Shown in pieces: positions 22,285 through 30,993 of a stretch of 34,676 nt of DNA; position 1 is the stretch's first letter; each line of letters starts with the position of its first letter. The notes beneath the pieces were generated by a model, which saw nothing but the letters and a program-made list of their open reading frames with translations, made no database searches and was not told the origin of the DNA. The DNA comes from Candidatus Omnitrophota bacterium (GTDB lineage: Bacteria > Omnitrophota > Gorgyraeia > Zapsychrales > Zapsychraceae), in assembly GCA_018062515.1 (NCBI GenBank), contig JAGOSC010000031.1:1-34676 (forward strand), read 5' to 3'. The translations under genes and the position numbers were made by a program.

Positions 22285-23406
22285 CTGATCGGCGCCCCTA
22301 AAGAAATATTTCCAGGAGAAAAAAGAACCCCCCTTATTCCATCATCGGTTGACCGTTTGGTTAAACGGGGCATTGATGTACAAGTTGAATCTGGTCTGGG
22401 AAAATCTATAGGGTTCAGCGACGAAGAATATACAAAAGTCGGCGCTAAAGTAACAGACCGCGCGACTATTTTGTCAACTTCTGACATGATTTTACGCCTG
22501 CGCCTTCCACCCAAAGAAGAAATTTCTCAACTAAAAAAAGATAGTATTCATATTAGCTTTCTTGATCCGTTTAATGAAACCGGATTGATTAATGAATTCG
22601 TTAACCAGCGTGTCAGCGCAATTAGCATGGAAATGATTCCACGCACAACATTTGCTCAAAAAATGGATGCCTTGAGTTCACAGGCCAATCTTGCAGGATA
22701 TGTGATGGTAATTCTCGCTGCTGAACGATTAAATAAAATTTTTCCTATGATGAATACTCCCGCGGGAACAATTGCGCCGGTGCGTGTTTTTATCATCGGC
22801 GCCGGTGTCGCTGGTTTGCAAGCCATTGCTACTGCAAAACGTCTAGGTGCCCGCGTTGAGGCATTTGATACACGCGCGGTTGTTAAAGAACAAGTACAAT
22901 CCTTAGGCGGAAAATTCGTTGAAATTGATTTAGGTGAAACCGGTCAAACCAAAGACGGTTATGCCAAAGCCTTAACGCCTGAACAACTCGATAAACAGCG
23001 TCAAGGAATGGCTAAAGTTTGTTCACAATCTGATATTGTCATTACAACAGCCCAACTATTCGGCCGCAAAGCCCCCATTGTCGTGACCAAAGAAATGGTT
23101 GCTCAAATGAAACCGGGCAGTATTATCGTCGATATGGCCGTTGAATCGGGCGGTAACGTGGAAGGCTCACGTTTAAATGAAGAAGTTGACGTCAATGGCG
23201 TTACCATTATCGGTCTAGGAAATTTACCCAGCCGCGTTGCTTTTCATGCCAGCCAAATGTATTCCAGCAATTTAGTCAACTTGATTGAAACCTATTGGGA
23301 TAAAGATGCCAAAGTCTTTAAACTCAATCCCGAAGACGAAATTATTAAAGGCTGTCTTCTCACTCATCAAGGACAAATCGTAAATCCTCAGCTAAAAAAG
23401 ACGTAA
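22282..23406 (+). CDS. pntA: NAD(P) transhydrogenase subunit alpha part 1 (PntAA-type)
   Basis: 374 aa, the NAD(H)-binding domain I of proton-translocating transhydrogenase, without the membrane segments carried by full-length PntA. MLIGAPKEIFPGEKRTPLIP is the family N-terminus. MDALSSQANLAGY (128-140) is the conserved RQD-loop-type region. The dinucleotide site is GAGVAGLQAIATAKRLG (173-189) with AFDTR downstream. The partners PntAB and PntB, needed for hydride transfer to NADP and proton pumping, are not found next door: the next gene is convergent. Alanine dehydrogenases are related, but the Rossmann region and C-terminus favour PntAA. A weak promoter-like TTGACT lies at 22218. It diverges from the FNR gene. 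Confidence 0.88.
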   Translation: MLIGAPKEIFPGEKRTPLIPSSVDRLVKRGIDVQVESGLGKSIGFSDEEYTKVGAKVTDRATILSTSDMILRLRLPPKEEISQLKKDSIHISFLDPFNETGLINEFVNQRVSAISMEMIPRTTFAQKMDALSSQANLAGYVMVILAAERLNKIFPMMNTPAGTIAPVRVFIIGAGVAGLQAIATAKRLGARVEAFDTRAVVKEQVQSLGGKFVEIDLGETGQTKDGYAKALTPEQLDKQRQGMAKVCSQSDIVITTAQLFGRKAPIVVTKEMVAQMKPGSIIVDMAVESGGNVEGSRLNEEVDVNGVTIIGLGNLPSRVAFHASQMYSSNLVNLIETYWDKDAKVFKLNPEDEIIKGCLLTHQGQIVNPQLKKT

Positions 23407-23425
23407 GAATAAACTTTTTTCTTAC
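23403..23425. terminator. Possible terminator hairpin after pntA
   Basis: GTAAGAA (23403-23409) pairs with TTCTTAC (23419-23425) across a 9-base loop, followed by a pyrimidine-rich tract. It begins at the pntA stop codon and faces the convergent PilZ gene. The stem is short and AT-rich. Confidence 0.35.
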
Positions 23426-23459
23426 TCTTCCCTTCTCTCAAAAATAATCTATGGACTGA

Positions 23460-23864
23460 TTAAATAATGCGTTTTGCGGATTTTCTTTTAGTCGTTACTG
23501 CAGTTACTGACGATGGGGAAAATGATTTGGCACTACGTTTTTTGGTGGCGGTTTTCAAAAATTTGACAGCGACGAGAAATACTGTTCCGGACTTTTTCTC
23601 AATGGAACGAACGACTTTAGCAGGTCCGGTAAAAATCTCCAATACGCCCGACATGACAACCCGAATGTTAAGAACATCGTCAGTCATATATTTAAACGGA
23701 CTGTAAAAGGAAATCCCACCAAGACTCATGTCTTCCGTCGTTGAAATATGCGTGGAGTGATCAACATTTTTACGGGAGGATTTAATTAATTTGAACTCAA
23801 CACTTAAGACCCGCTTAGCACGGATATATTGTCTTCGTTCAATACCCTTTTTTTCTTGAATCAT
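23460..23864 (-). CDS. PilZ domain protein (predicted c-di-GMP receptor)
   Basis: 134 aa. The two c-di-GMP binding elements are present: RxxxR as R11QYIR15 and the D/NxSxxG motif as D45MSLGG50, followed by the beta strand ISFYSP. PilZ proteins bind cyclic di-GMP and act on motility, secretion or polymer synthesis. The last 30 residues (KRSAKSF to KRKSAKRII) are a basic, serine/threonine-rich tail. The gene is separated from the operon upstream by 71 bases containing its own promoter candidate. No cyclase or phosphodiesterase is in the window. Confidence 0.85.
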   Translation of the reverse strand: MIQEKKGIERRQYIRAKRVLSVEFKLIKSSRKNVDHSTHISTTEDMSLGGISFYSPFKYMTDDVLNIRVVMSGVLEIFTGPAKVVRSIEKKSGTVFLVAVKFLKTATKKRSAKSFSPSSVTAVTTKRKSAKRII

Positions 23865-23893
23865 TTTTGTCTTTCTAAATTTTTGTTTTACTT

Positions 23894-23922
23894 AGGATAA
23901 ATCCAACTCTAACATTCGTCAA
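23894..23922 (-). promoter_or_regulatory. Candidate promoter of the PilZ gene
   Basis: On the minus strand TTGACG (23922-23917), a 17-base spacer and TATCCT (23899-23894), about 30 bases before the PilZ start and just after the lipoprotein gene. Confidence 0.45.
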
Positions 23923-23935
23923 GAATAACTTCCGT

Positions 23936-24415
23936 TTAAAAATTTGAAACCGGAACATCATATTCGATACGAAGCGGTCCTGGAATCAATTGCTCCGATG
24001 TATGAACCTCGTATAGGACATTTTGCATCATGCATTGGCCTTCACTGCCCGTGTGGCAATAATAAATACCGAGGACAATGTAATAAATCGGCGCATCCAT
24101 TTTCTGATTGATAACATAATGATGCGTATCAGGATAAAGTTCCTGCTTTAGAATTTGCTCGCCACTACTCGCATAGAATGTAATATTGGGATTCGCATGA
24201 GCTAAAAGTTCATGTCCCGTCGGGAAATTCAATTCTAAATCCAATTCGGTGAGAAAAACTGACTTTGTTCCGTCCAGAACAACTCTTTCTCCAAAAAATG
24301 ATTCTCTATTTAAGCGCGGTTTTTCAACTATATCGGGAGCAATGACTTTAGTCTGACTGCAACCGCATGCTAAAAATAAAATCCCTAAACTAAAAATTAA
24401 TTTAAGTTGTTTCAT
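23936..24415 (-). CDS. Predicted lipoprotein of unknown function
   Basis: 159 aa. A lipoprotein signal peptide is visible: MKQLK, a hydrophobic run to residue 16, then LACGCS with Cys17 or Cys19 as the lipidated residue. The mature part is beta-rich. A conserved-looking YYCHTGSEGQC pair of cysteines near residues 116-127 may form a disulfide or bind a cofactor; the pattern recalls cysteine-containing C-terminal extensions of thiol-redox proteins, but I would not assign a family. It lies 9 bases after fumC, as the last gene of the gltA operon. Confidence 0.75.
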   Translation of the reverse strand: MKQLKLIFSLGILFLACGCSQTKVIAPDIVEKPRLNRESFFGERVVLDGTKSVFLTELDLELNFPTGHELLAHANPNITFYASSGEQILKQELYPDTHHYVINQKMDAPIYYIVLGIYYCHTGSEGQCMMQNVLYEVHTSEQLIPGPLRIEYDVPVSNF

Positions 24416-24424
24416 TTATTTCCG

Positions 24425-25816
24425 TTATCCATTTGGTCCCAGCATTTTTTCAGGACGAACAACTTTATCAAACCAGTCTGCCGTAAGAAAGCCCAAAGCA
24501 ACAGCGGCTTCTTTTAGAGTCAAATTTTCTCTAAAGGCCTTTTTGGCCACTTTCGCCGCATTGTCATAACCTATATGCGGATTCAACGCCGTCACCAGCA
24601 TTAATGAATTGTTCAAATGTCGTTTTAAATTGTCGTAATTTGGAGTAATACCGACGACGCAATGCTCTTTAAACGCGTTGCATGCATCAGCTAAAAGCCG
24701 AATAGATTGAAGTAAATTGAAAATCATGACCGGTTTGTAAACATTCAATTCAAAATTTCCGCTCGCGCCCGCCATATTAATGGCCACATCATTACCCATT
24801 ACCTGAACGCAAACCATGGTCATTGCTTCACACTGCGTTGGATTTACCTTTCCCGGCATAATGGAACTTCCCGGTTCATTTTCCGGGAGACTAATCTCAC
24901 CTATTCCGCAACGTGGACCCGAACCGAGCCACCGTATATCATTCGCAATTTTATTTAAAGACGCAGCCAATGTTTTTAAAACACCGCTAAACTCGACGAT
25001 GGCATCGTGCGCAGCCAAAGACTCAAATTTATTTTCCGCGGTGATAAACGAATATCCGGAAAGCTGAGCAATTTTTTCGGCAACCTTTACAGCAAATTGC
25101 GGATGCGTATTTAATCCAGTTCCAACTGCAGTTCCGCCTAAAGCCAACTCATAAAGACGTGGCAAAGCATTGTTAATCCTTAGTAATCCGTTAGTTAGCT
25201 GTTTGGTATAAGCGGAAAATTCATTTCCTAGTGTTACAGGTGTTGCGTCCATCAAATGTGTACGTCCGATCTTAATGATGTCCTTAAACTCTTTGGACTT
25301 CCAATCAAGAGCATCACGTAAGACGGTTATTGCCGGTATCAATAATGTATGAATTTGTTTAATGGCGGCCACATGCATGGCGGCAGGAAACACATCGTTT
25401 GACGATTGAGCCTTATTACAATCATCATTCGGATGAATAGGGCTTTTGCTGCCCATTTTACCACCGGCGAGTTCAATCGCGCGATTCGAAATAACTTCAT
25501 TCGCATTCATATTCGTTTGTGTACCGCTGCCGGTTTGCCAAACAGAAAGTGGAAAATGTTCGTTCAATTTACCGTCGATGACTTCATCAGCCGCCTGAAC
25601 GATTAATTTTACTTTCGACGCTTCAAGAATGCCTAAATCTCCATTGACCAATGCCGCGGCTTTCTTAATAGTCCCTAAGGCCCAGATCATTTCAAAAGGA
25701 AATGTTTCAATTCCAATGGGAAAATGAATCAGTGAGCGGGCTGTTTGCGCGCCATAATATTTATCAGTCGGGACCTGTATCTCGCCCATACTGTCGGATT
25801 CAATACGAAAACTCAT
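24425..25816 (-). CDS. fumC: Fumarate hydratase class II
   Basis: 463 aa, the usual length of the iron-free, heat-stable fumarase that interconverts fumarate and malate. The superfamily signature GSSIMPGKVNPTQCEAM lies near residues 315-330, with the catalytic serine in the SS loop. SVWQTGSGTQTNMNANEVIS and KIGRTHLMDATPVTLG are the other substrate-binding regions. The ending VRPEKMLGPNG is typical of the fumarase C-terminal domain. AAGGAG precedes the ATG. It sits 9 bases after the slipin gene, in the same transcript as citrate synthase. Confidence 0.95.
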   Translation of the reverse strand: MSFRIESDSMGEIQVPTDKYYGAQTARSLIHFPIGIETFPFEMIWALGTIKKAAALVNGDLGILEASKVKLIVQAADEVIDGKLNEHFPLSVWQTGSGTQTNMNANEVISNRAIELAGGKMGSKSPIHPNDDCNKAQSSNDVFPAAMHVAAIKQIHTLLIPAITVLRDALDWKSKEFKDIIKIGRTHLMDATPVTLGNEFSAYTKQLTNGLLRINNALPRLYELALGGTAVGTGLNTHPQFAVKVAEKIAQLSGYSFITAENKFESLAAHDAIVEFSGVLKTLAASLNKIANDIRWLGSGPRCGIGEISLPENEPGSSIMPGKVNPTQCEAMTMVCVQVMGNDVAINMAGASGNFELNVYKPVMIFNLLQSIRLLADACNAFKEHCVVGITPNYDNLKRHLNNSLMLVTALNPHIGYDNAAKVAKKAFRENLTLKEAAVALGFLTADWFDKVVRPEKMLGPNG

Positions 25817-25825
25817 GTGTTCTCC

Positions 25826-26578
25826 TTAATTAGTTTTTATTTTTTCCGCGAATACTTTCAAGAAATCAATCGGGATAGGAAAGACCGTCGTCGTATTATT
25901 TCCCCCGCCGATCTCGACGAGCGTCTGAAGATATCTCAATTGAAGCGCCATCGGATATTCCTGCATCATTTTCGCGGCTTCGCACACCTTTTCGGCGGCT
26001 TCAAATTCACCGATCGACGCTATGACTTTGGCACGACGTTCGCGTTCTGCCTCAGCCTGTCTCGCCATGGCCTTTCTCAAATCTTCAGAAACATCCACGT
26101 CTTTGATTTCAACATCCACAACTTTAATCCCCCACGATTCCGTACTTTTATCTAAAATGGTTTGTAATTTCTCGTTGATGAGTTCCCGATTCGCCAAAAG
26201 ATCATCAAATTCCATTTGCCCTAACACACTTCTTAACGTTGTCTGGGCTTTTTGTAAAGTTGCATACTGATAATTCTGGATTTCAACGTCAGCTTTAATC
26301 GGATTAACAACTCTAAAATAACACACGGCATTCACTTTGGCTGAAACGTTATCTTTCGTAATAATGTCCTGAGGAGGAATATCGAGAGTAATGATACGGG
26401 AACTGATAATCACGGCCCTTTCAAACGGCCACATAACAAAAACAACACCCGGTCCGCGTGGTTTATCCGCGATCCGACCGAGTTGATAAATAACCGCCCG
26501 TTCATATTCGCTGAGAATTTTAACCCAATTCCACAATAAAAATAATCCGATACCGATCACTATAATAAATCCCATCAT
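25826..26578 (-). CDS. Slipin (stomatin-like SPFH/band 7 protein)
   Basis: 250 aa. One N-terminal membrane segment (about residues 2-17) is followed by the band 7 domain: SEYERAVIYQLGRI, RGPGVVFVMWPFE, ITLDIPPQDIITKDNV and VNAVCYFRV. Then comes the coiled-coil part with MARQAEAERERRAKVI. These proteins form large membrane-associated rings and are substrates or partners of NfeD proteases. The nfeD gene ends 9 bases upstream, the common nfeD-slipin pairing. GGAG precedes ATGATG. Probably inner-membrane quality control or microdomain organisation. Confidence 0.92.
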   Translation of the reverse strand: MMGFIIVIGIGLFLLWNWVKILSEYERAVIYQLGRIADKPRGPGVVFVMWPFERAVIISSRIITLDIPPQDIITKDNVSAKVNAVCYFRVVNPIKADVEIQNYQYATLQKAQTTLRSVLGQMEFDDLLANRELINEKLQTILDKSTESWGIKVVDVEIKDVDVSEDLRKAMARQAEAERERRAKVIASIGEFEAAEKVCEAAKMMQEYPMALQLRYLQTLVEIGGGNNTTTVFPIPIDFLKVFAEKIKTN

Positions 26579-26587
26579 AAACTCCTT

Positions 26588-28063
26588 TTAATTATTTGAT
26601 ATTTTTCTGACATTTAAAATCATTCCGCTGACGGAATCAACGACAACCTTTTCTCCAACTTCAATATTTTCCCTCGCTGTTGCGTTCCATAATTCACCTG
26701 ACACAAAAATCTTGCCTTCAGCCCCTTGAGGAATTCTTCGTTTTACTTCACCTGATTCTCCAATTAAGCGATCAAATCCGACTTTGGATTTTCTATGTTG
26801 GTTCTTCAGAAGGTATGTGAGGACAAATAATGATATTCCCGCCGTCGAGATCGCGAAAACTCCAATCACTGTTTTTGACACTCGCATGACTGGATCGGTT
26901 GAATCAAATAAAAGCATCGATCCTAATACCAGACAAATTAAGCCGCCCAGTGTTAATATACCAAAGGCCGGCGTGTACGCTTCCGCAATAAGAAGGCCTA
27001 ATCCCAAAAGAGCCAAAGCCAAACCAGCGTAATTCGTCGGGAGTGTTTGCATACTGTAAAAAGCCAGAATTAAACAAACACCTCCGACGACACCAGGCAC
27101 GGCGAACCCCGGGTGTGTAATCTCAAATAACAAACCGTAAAATCCAAGAATCATCAAAATATAAGCAATGTTCGGATTCGCTAAAATATTAAAAAATTTC
27201 TGCCGGCCATCCATCGGCATTATTTCAATATGGACGTCTTTGGTGTTCAAAATAATTTCATGTCCATTGACATTGACTTTATATCCATCAATCTTTGTCA
27301 TCAAATCATTTAAATCTGTTACTATAAATTCAACAACCTTTTTCTCAATAGCCTCGTCGCTGGTAATCGAATCGCTTTGAGTAACACTCTGCACAGCCCA
27401 TTCTAAATTTCGGCCGCGTTCAATGGCAATGGATTTAATAAAGGCCACTGTATCATTCAGAACTTTACTGCTCATCGGATCTTCTTGCGATGGGACTATT
27501 TCTTTTTTGATTTCTTCCGGAGAAGATGGCTGTTTTGACGCCGATTGATCCTGATTTTTCTTTTCTTCTATTTGCTTGGCACGGATTTCTTCTAATAATT
27601 TCTTTAACTCACCCCAATCCGAACCCTTTTGCGGTGATGAGCCGCCTCCAAAATCAACCGGATGAGCGGCTCCTATATTCGTCGACGGGGCCATGGCGGC
27701 GACATGGCTTGCATAGGTAATAAACACTCCCGCCGATCCGGCATGTGAACCGCTGGGAGATACATAAACAGCGATCGGAACAGGCGATGTTAACATTTTC
27801 TTTACGATCGTTCTCGTCGATGACAATAAACCGCCAGGTGTATCCAATTGAATAACTAACAGCTGTGCTTGATCATGCGCCGCTCGATCAATGGCCTTGG
27901 AAATATATTCAGCCGTGACTGGATTAATTGTGTCATCCTCGAGAGAAATGACGTATACACGATTAGATGTATTAGATTGGCTTTGTGAAGAATAAAATGA
28001 AACAAAAGCTAAACTGATGATTGATATATAAAGGAAAGGATGCCTTTTTTTCTTATATGGCAT
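26588..28063 (-). CDS. NfeD family membrane-bound ClpP-class serine protease
   Basis: 491 aa, the long NfeD1b form. A signal or anchor segment spans about residues 9-27. The protease domain follows: IQLDTPGGLL, then SGSHAGSAGVF with nucleophile Ser110, and KVLNDTVAFIKSIAIERGRN with the likely catalytic Lys200. Residues about 140-197 are a charged, low-complexity insert. Four or five membrane segments follow (about 290-420), then an OB-fold domain at the C-terminus (GESGEVKRRIPQGAEGKIFV). The partner slipin gene starts 9 bases downstream. The upstream neighbour is pepA. Confidence 0.92.
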   Translation of the reverse strand: MPYKKKRHPFLYISIISLAFVSFYSSQSQSNTSNRVYVISLEDDTINPVTAEYISKAIDRAAHDQAQLLVIQLDTPGGLLSSTRTIVKKMLTSPVPIAVYVSPSGSHAGSAGVFITYASHVAAMAPSTNIGAAHPVDFGGGSSPQKGSDWGELKKLLEEIRAKQIEEKKNQDQSASKQPSSPEEIKKEIVPSQEDPMSSKVLNDTVAFIKSIAIERGRNLEWAVQSVTQSDSITSDEAIEKKVVEFIVTDLNDLMTKIDGYKVNVNGHEIILNTKDVHIEIMPMDGRQKFFNILANPNIAYILMILGFYGLLFEITHPGFAVPGVVGGVCLILAFYSMQTLPTNYAGLALALLGLGLLIAEAYTPAFGILTLGGLICLVLGSMLLFDSTDPVMRVSKTVIGVFAISTAGISLFVLTYLLKNQHRKSKVGFDRLIGESGEVKRRIPQGAEGKIFVSGELWNATARENIEVGEKVVVDSVSGMILNVRKISNN

Positions 28064-28075
28064 ACGTAGCTCTTT

Positions 28076-29527
28076 TTAATTATTTTGTAAATAATGCGTT
28101 AACAATCTTACGCCCGCGCCGGTTGCTCCATGTCCAAAATATAGACGTTTTGCATTGTCAACGAAAGCTGTTCCGGCAATATCAAGATGGGCCCATTTTG
28201 TATCTTCCGTAAATTGACGCAAGAATTCCGCTGCCGTAATCGTTCCTCCCGCCCCCTTCGGATATCCGAGATTACGGATATCGGCGATTTGTGATTTAAC
28301 GGATTCACTCAATTCTGGATAAATAGGAAGCCTCCAAACACGATCATCCGTTTCTTTAGCTGAATCCGTCAACTGTTGGGCTAATTTCTCGTCGGTGGAA
28401 ACAAGCGCGCTGTGATTATGTCCCAGAGCAACAATACAAGCACCGGTTAATGTGGCAATATCAATGATACGTTCGGGCTTGTAATTTTTGATAACATAAG
28501 AAATGGCATCCGCCAATACAAGCCGGCCTTCAGCGTCGGTGTTGGCAATCTCAACTGTTTTCCCGGAATAACTGGTTATAACTTCCCCAGGTTTATATGA
28601 TCCAGAACCCGTAACATTTTCGGCAATACCGCAGACAAATAAAATATTTTTCTTAAGATTCAGGGCGATGGTATTCATCAACGTCCCTATAACGGCGGCG
28701 GCCCCGCTCATATCGAGTTTCATGCTTTCAATATTGCCGGTTGGTTTTAAATTTAACCCGCCTGTATCGAAAGTCATACCTTTTCCGACGATAGCTGTAT
28801 AATCTTTTTTATTATTTGCACCGTTGTATTTCACGATGATCAACTTAGGTTCCTTCTGACTGCCTTGATTAACCGCCAAATGCAGGTTCAGCCCCTTGGC
28901 CTTCATTTCCCTTTTGTTTAGAACTTCGACGGTGATTTTCTTTTCATCTTTAACAAGCTTTTTGATCACCTTCTCTAAATAATCCGACGCGATCAAATCC
29001 GCATTATCGTTGACCAAATCTCTGGAAAAATTCGTACCACGACTAACGGCGACGGTATCATCAAATAATTTTTTCTTGGGCGAGGCAATCGTATAACTTT
29101 TTTCCGTGAAAGGAATTTCGCAGCTCTTAGTTATGTATTTCTGCCAAGTATAAGTTCCGATCATGATTGCTTCAATTAAGACTTGAATCGTTTCATCTTT
29201 TGTATCACAGGGAATAATTTCGATTTTCCTTTTTTTCTGCAGATACTTACTTTGTAAAGCGGTCTTCAGGCAAATTCGAAACGCCGTCGAGGAAATGTCT
29301 GTGCGCTGACCGACACCTATCAGCAGAACCAATGTTGAACGATAAATAATCGGAAACAAATCACATTTATCCGCGCAAAATTGTCCAGCGTCGAGAATTT
29401 TTAAAATTTCCTGTTTTAAGTCGGAAGGTAACTCCGTCGAGAATTTTTTATGTTTGATATTATTTTTTTCGATAATAAGGACGGTTGCGTCCTGGTCAAA
29501 TTGAGCCGTGGAATGAAACTTAATCAC
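28076..29527 (-). CDS. pepA: Leucyl aminopeptidase, M17 family (PepA-like)
   Basis: 483 aa from the GTG at 29527, a normal length for this zinc/manganese exopeptidase that removes N-terminal residues from peptides. The catalytic domain has VGKGMTFDTGGLNLKPTG, DMSGAAAVIG and the family signature NTDAEGRLVLADAI near residue 328. The N-terminal domain is shorter and more divergent. The start: AGGGG stands six bases before the GTG, giving VIKFHSTAQF. The frame stays open upstream to an ATG at 29689, but that start would overlap the gltA 3' end by 115 bases and add 54 residues of non-family sequence. It lies 47 bases after gltA and 12 before nfeD. Confidence 0.9.
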   Translation of the reverse strand: MIKFHSTAQFDQDATVLIIEKNNIKHKKFSTELPSDLKQEILKILDAGQFCADKCDLFPIIYRSTLVLLIGVGQRTDISSTAFRICLKTALQSKYLQKKRKIEIIPCDTKDETIQVLIEAIMIGTYTWQKYITKSCEIPFTEKSYTIASPKKKLFDDTVAVSRGTNFSRDLVNDNADLIASDYLEKVIKKLVKDEKKITVEVLNKREMKAKGLNLHLAVNQGSQKEPKLIIVKYNGANNKKDYTAIVGKGMTFDTGGLNLKPTGNIESMKLDMSGAAAVIGTLMNTIALNLKKNILFVCGIAENVTGSGSYKPGEVITSYSGKTVEIANTDAEGRLVLADAISYVIKNYKPERIIDIATLTGACIVALGHNHSALVSTDEKLAQQLTDSAKETDDRVWRLPIYPELSESVKSQIADIRNLGYPKGAGGTITAAEFLRQFTEDTKWAHLDIAGTAFVDNAKRLYFGHGATGAGVRLLTHYLQNN

Positions 29528-29533
29528 AAAATA

Positions 29534-29538
29534 CCCCT
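29534..29538 (-). promoter_or_regulatory. Ribosome binding site fixing the pepA start
   Basis: AGGGG on the minus strand, six bases before the GTG at 29527. It decides against the longer frame beginning inside gltA. Confidence 0.6.
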
Positions 29539-29574
29539 TTTTCTGGAGGATCGTTAAAATATTAATTGGAAAGA

Positions 29575-30864
29575 TCAGCGTTCGTTCATCGGCACATAAT
29601 TCCGGGTGGTAAGACCGGTATATATCTGCCGCGGACGTCCGATTTTTGATTTGGGATCTTCTTTCATTTCCTTCCATTGAGCAATCCATCCCGGCATACG
29701 TCCGATCGCAAACAAGACGGGAAACATGTCCGTCGGAATGCCAATAGCTTTATAAATTAATCCGCTGTAAAAATCGACATTCGGATAAAGTTTTCTCTCG
29801 GCGAAATAATCGTCTTTTAGAACAGCCGCCTCAAGTTTGACGGCGATTTCTAATAAAGGATCATTTATACCCATCTTCTCAAATAACCGTTTACAACGTT
29901 CTTTGATGATTTTCGCTCTCGGATCAAAATTTTTATAAACGCGATGACCAAATCCCATCAGACGATAATTGTCATTCTTGTCTTTAGCCCTATTGATACA
30001 TTTTTGTATGTCGCCACCGTCGGCATAAATGGCTTCTAACATTTCCACCACTTCTTGGTTAGCTCCACCGTGCAGTGGACCCCACAAAGCACAAACTCCC
30101 CCGGAAACAGAGGCAAATAAATTAGCCCATGAACTACCTATAAGCCGGACGGTTGATGTACTGCAATTTTGTTCATGATCGGCGTGTAAAATAAAAAGAG
30201 CTATTAAAGCGGAAACGACTTCTTCTTTAATTTGATAATCTTTTTCCTTCGTTGAAAACATCATATGAAGAAAATTCGGTATATACTTCAAGTCATCTCT
30301 AGGCGGGATAAAATCTTGATCAACTGATTTTTTGTACATGTAGGCGGCTATGGTTCTTACTTTTGATAAAAGTTGAGCTGCCATAGTTTCAATTTCTTTT
30401 GCGTTCGGTTCCGGTTTGAGCAATTCCGGATAATACGCCGATAAAGAACACAACATCGACGACAAAAGTCCCATAGGATGTCCGCCCTTCGGATAACCCT
30501 TAAAGAAATTCAACATATCTGGATGTAAATGGGCGTGTTTGGTGAAAGAATTTGAAAATTCGGCAAGCTGTTTTTCCGTCGGTAAATTCCCGTTAATGAG
30601 TAGATAGGCTGTTTCCACGAACGTTGCATTTTGAGCAATTTGTTCTACCGGAATACCACGATATCTTAGAACGCCCAGCTCTCCGTCGAGATAAGTAATA
30701 GCACTTTTACAGGCACCGGTATTACCGTATCCATTATCAAATGTAATATAAGATGTTTCTGCTCGTAAAGTGGAAATATCAATAGCACGTTCATTTTCAG
30801 TTCCAACAATGACTGGAAAACTATACGTTTTACCATTCAGAATTAATTGTGCTTTTTCCTCCAT
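29575..30864 (-). CDS. gltA: Citrate synthase (type II)
   Basis: 429 aa, typical of the hexameric, NADH-sensitive type of Gram-negative bacteria. It condenses oxaloacetate and acetyl-CoA. Active-site regions are FILHADHEQNCSTSTVR, LWGPLHGGANQEV and MGFGHRVYKNFDPRA, with the catalytic Asp expected in NVDFYSGLIYKA. The N-terminal beta domain (LILNGKTYSFPVIVG, ITFDNGYGNTGACKS) is present. GGAGG stands five bases before the ATG and a very good promoter lies about 60 bases upstream. It leads the operon gltA, pepA, nfeD, slipin, fumC, lipoprotein. Confidence 0.96.
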   Translation of the reverse strand: MEEKAQLILNGKTYSFPVIVGTENERAIDISTLRAETSYITFDNGYGNTGACKSAITYLDGELGVLRYRGIPVEQIAQNATFVETAYLLINGNLPTEKQLAEFSNSFTKHAHLHPDMLNFFKGYPKGGHPMGLLSSMLCSLSAYYPELLKPEPNAKEIETMAAQLLSKVRTIAAYMYKKSVDQDFIPPRDDLKYIPNFLHMMFSTKEKDYQIKEEVVSALIALFILHADHEQNCSTSTVRLIGSSWANLFASVSGGVCALWGPLHGGANQEVVEMLEAIYADGGDIQKCINRAKDKNDNYRLMGFGHRVYKNFDPRAKIIKERCKRLFEKMGINDPLLEIAVKLEAAVLKDDYFAERKLYPNVDFYSGLIYKAIGIPTDMFPVLFAIGRMPGWIAQWKEMKEDPKSKIGRPRQIYTGLTTRNYVPMNER

Positions 30865-30922
30865 TGATACCTCCGGATTGATTTTGATGGAAAGTTTATA
30901 AGATCAGAATTAAAGTTGCCAT

Positions 30923-30951
30923 ATTATATTATGGAAAAATTTTGATTTCAA
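30923..30951 (-). promoter_or_regulatory. Sigma-70 promoter of the gltA operon
   Basis: On the minus strand TTGAAA (30951-30946), a 17-base spacer and a perfect TATAAT (30928-30923). Among the best promoter matches in the window. It would drive at least six genes spaced by 9-47 bases. Confidence 0.7.
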
Positions 30952-30957
30952 GCTTTC

Positions 30958-30985
30958 CCTTTCGTGCACATCTTTCACACGAAGG
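30958..30985. terminator. Weak hairpin after the coiled-coil gene
   Basis: CCTTTCGTG (30958-30966) pairs with CACGAAGG (30978-30985) with one bulged base. It lies between the coiled-coil gene's stop and the gltA promoter. No U-tract follows on the minus strand, so a terminator role is only possible. Confidence 0.3.
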
Positions 30986-30993
30986 AATATGCT

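Noticed and set aside
28076..29689. Longer pepA starting at the ATG at 29689
   Set aside because: It would overlap the end of gltA by 115 bases, adds 54 residues of non-family sequence, and a GTG with AGGGG is correctly placed at 29527.
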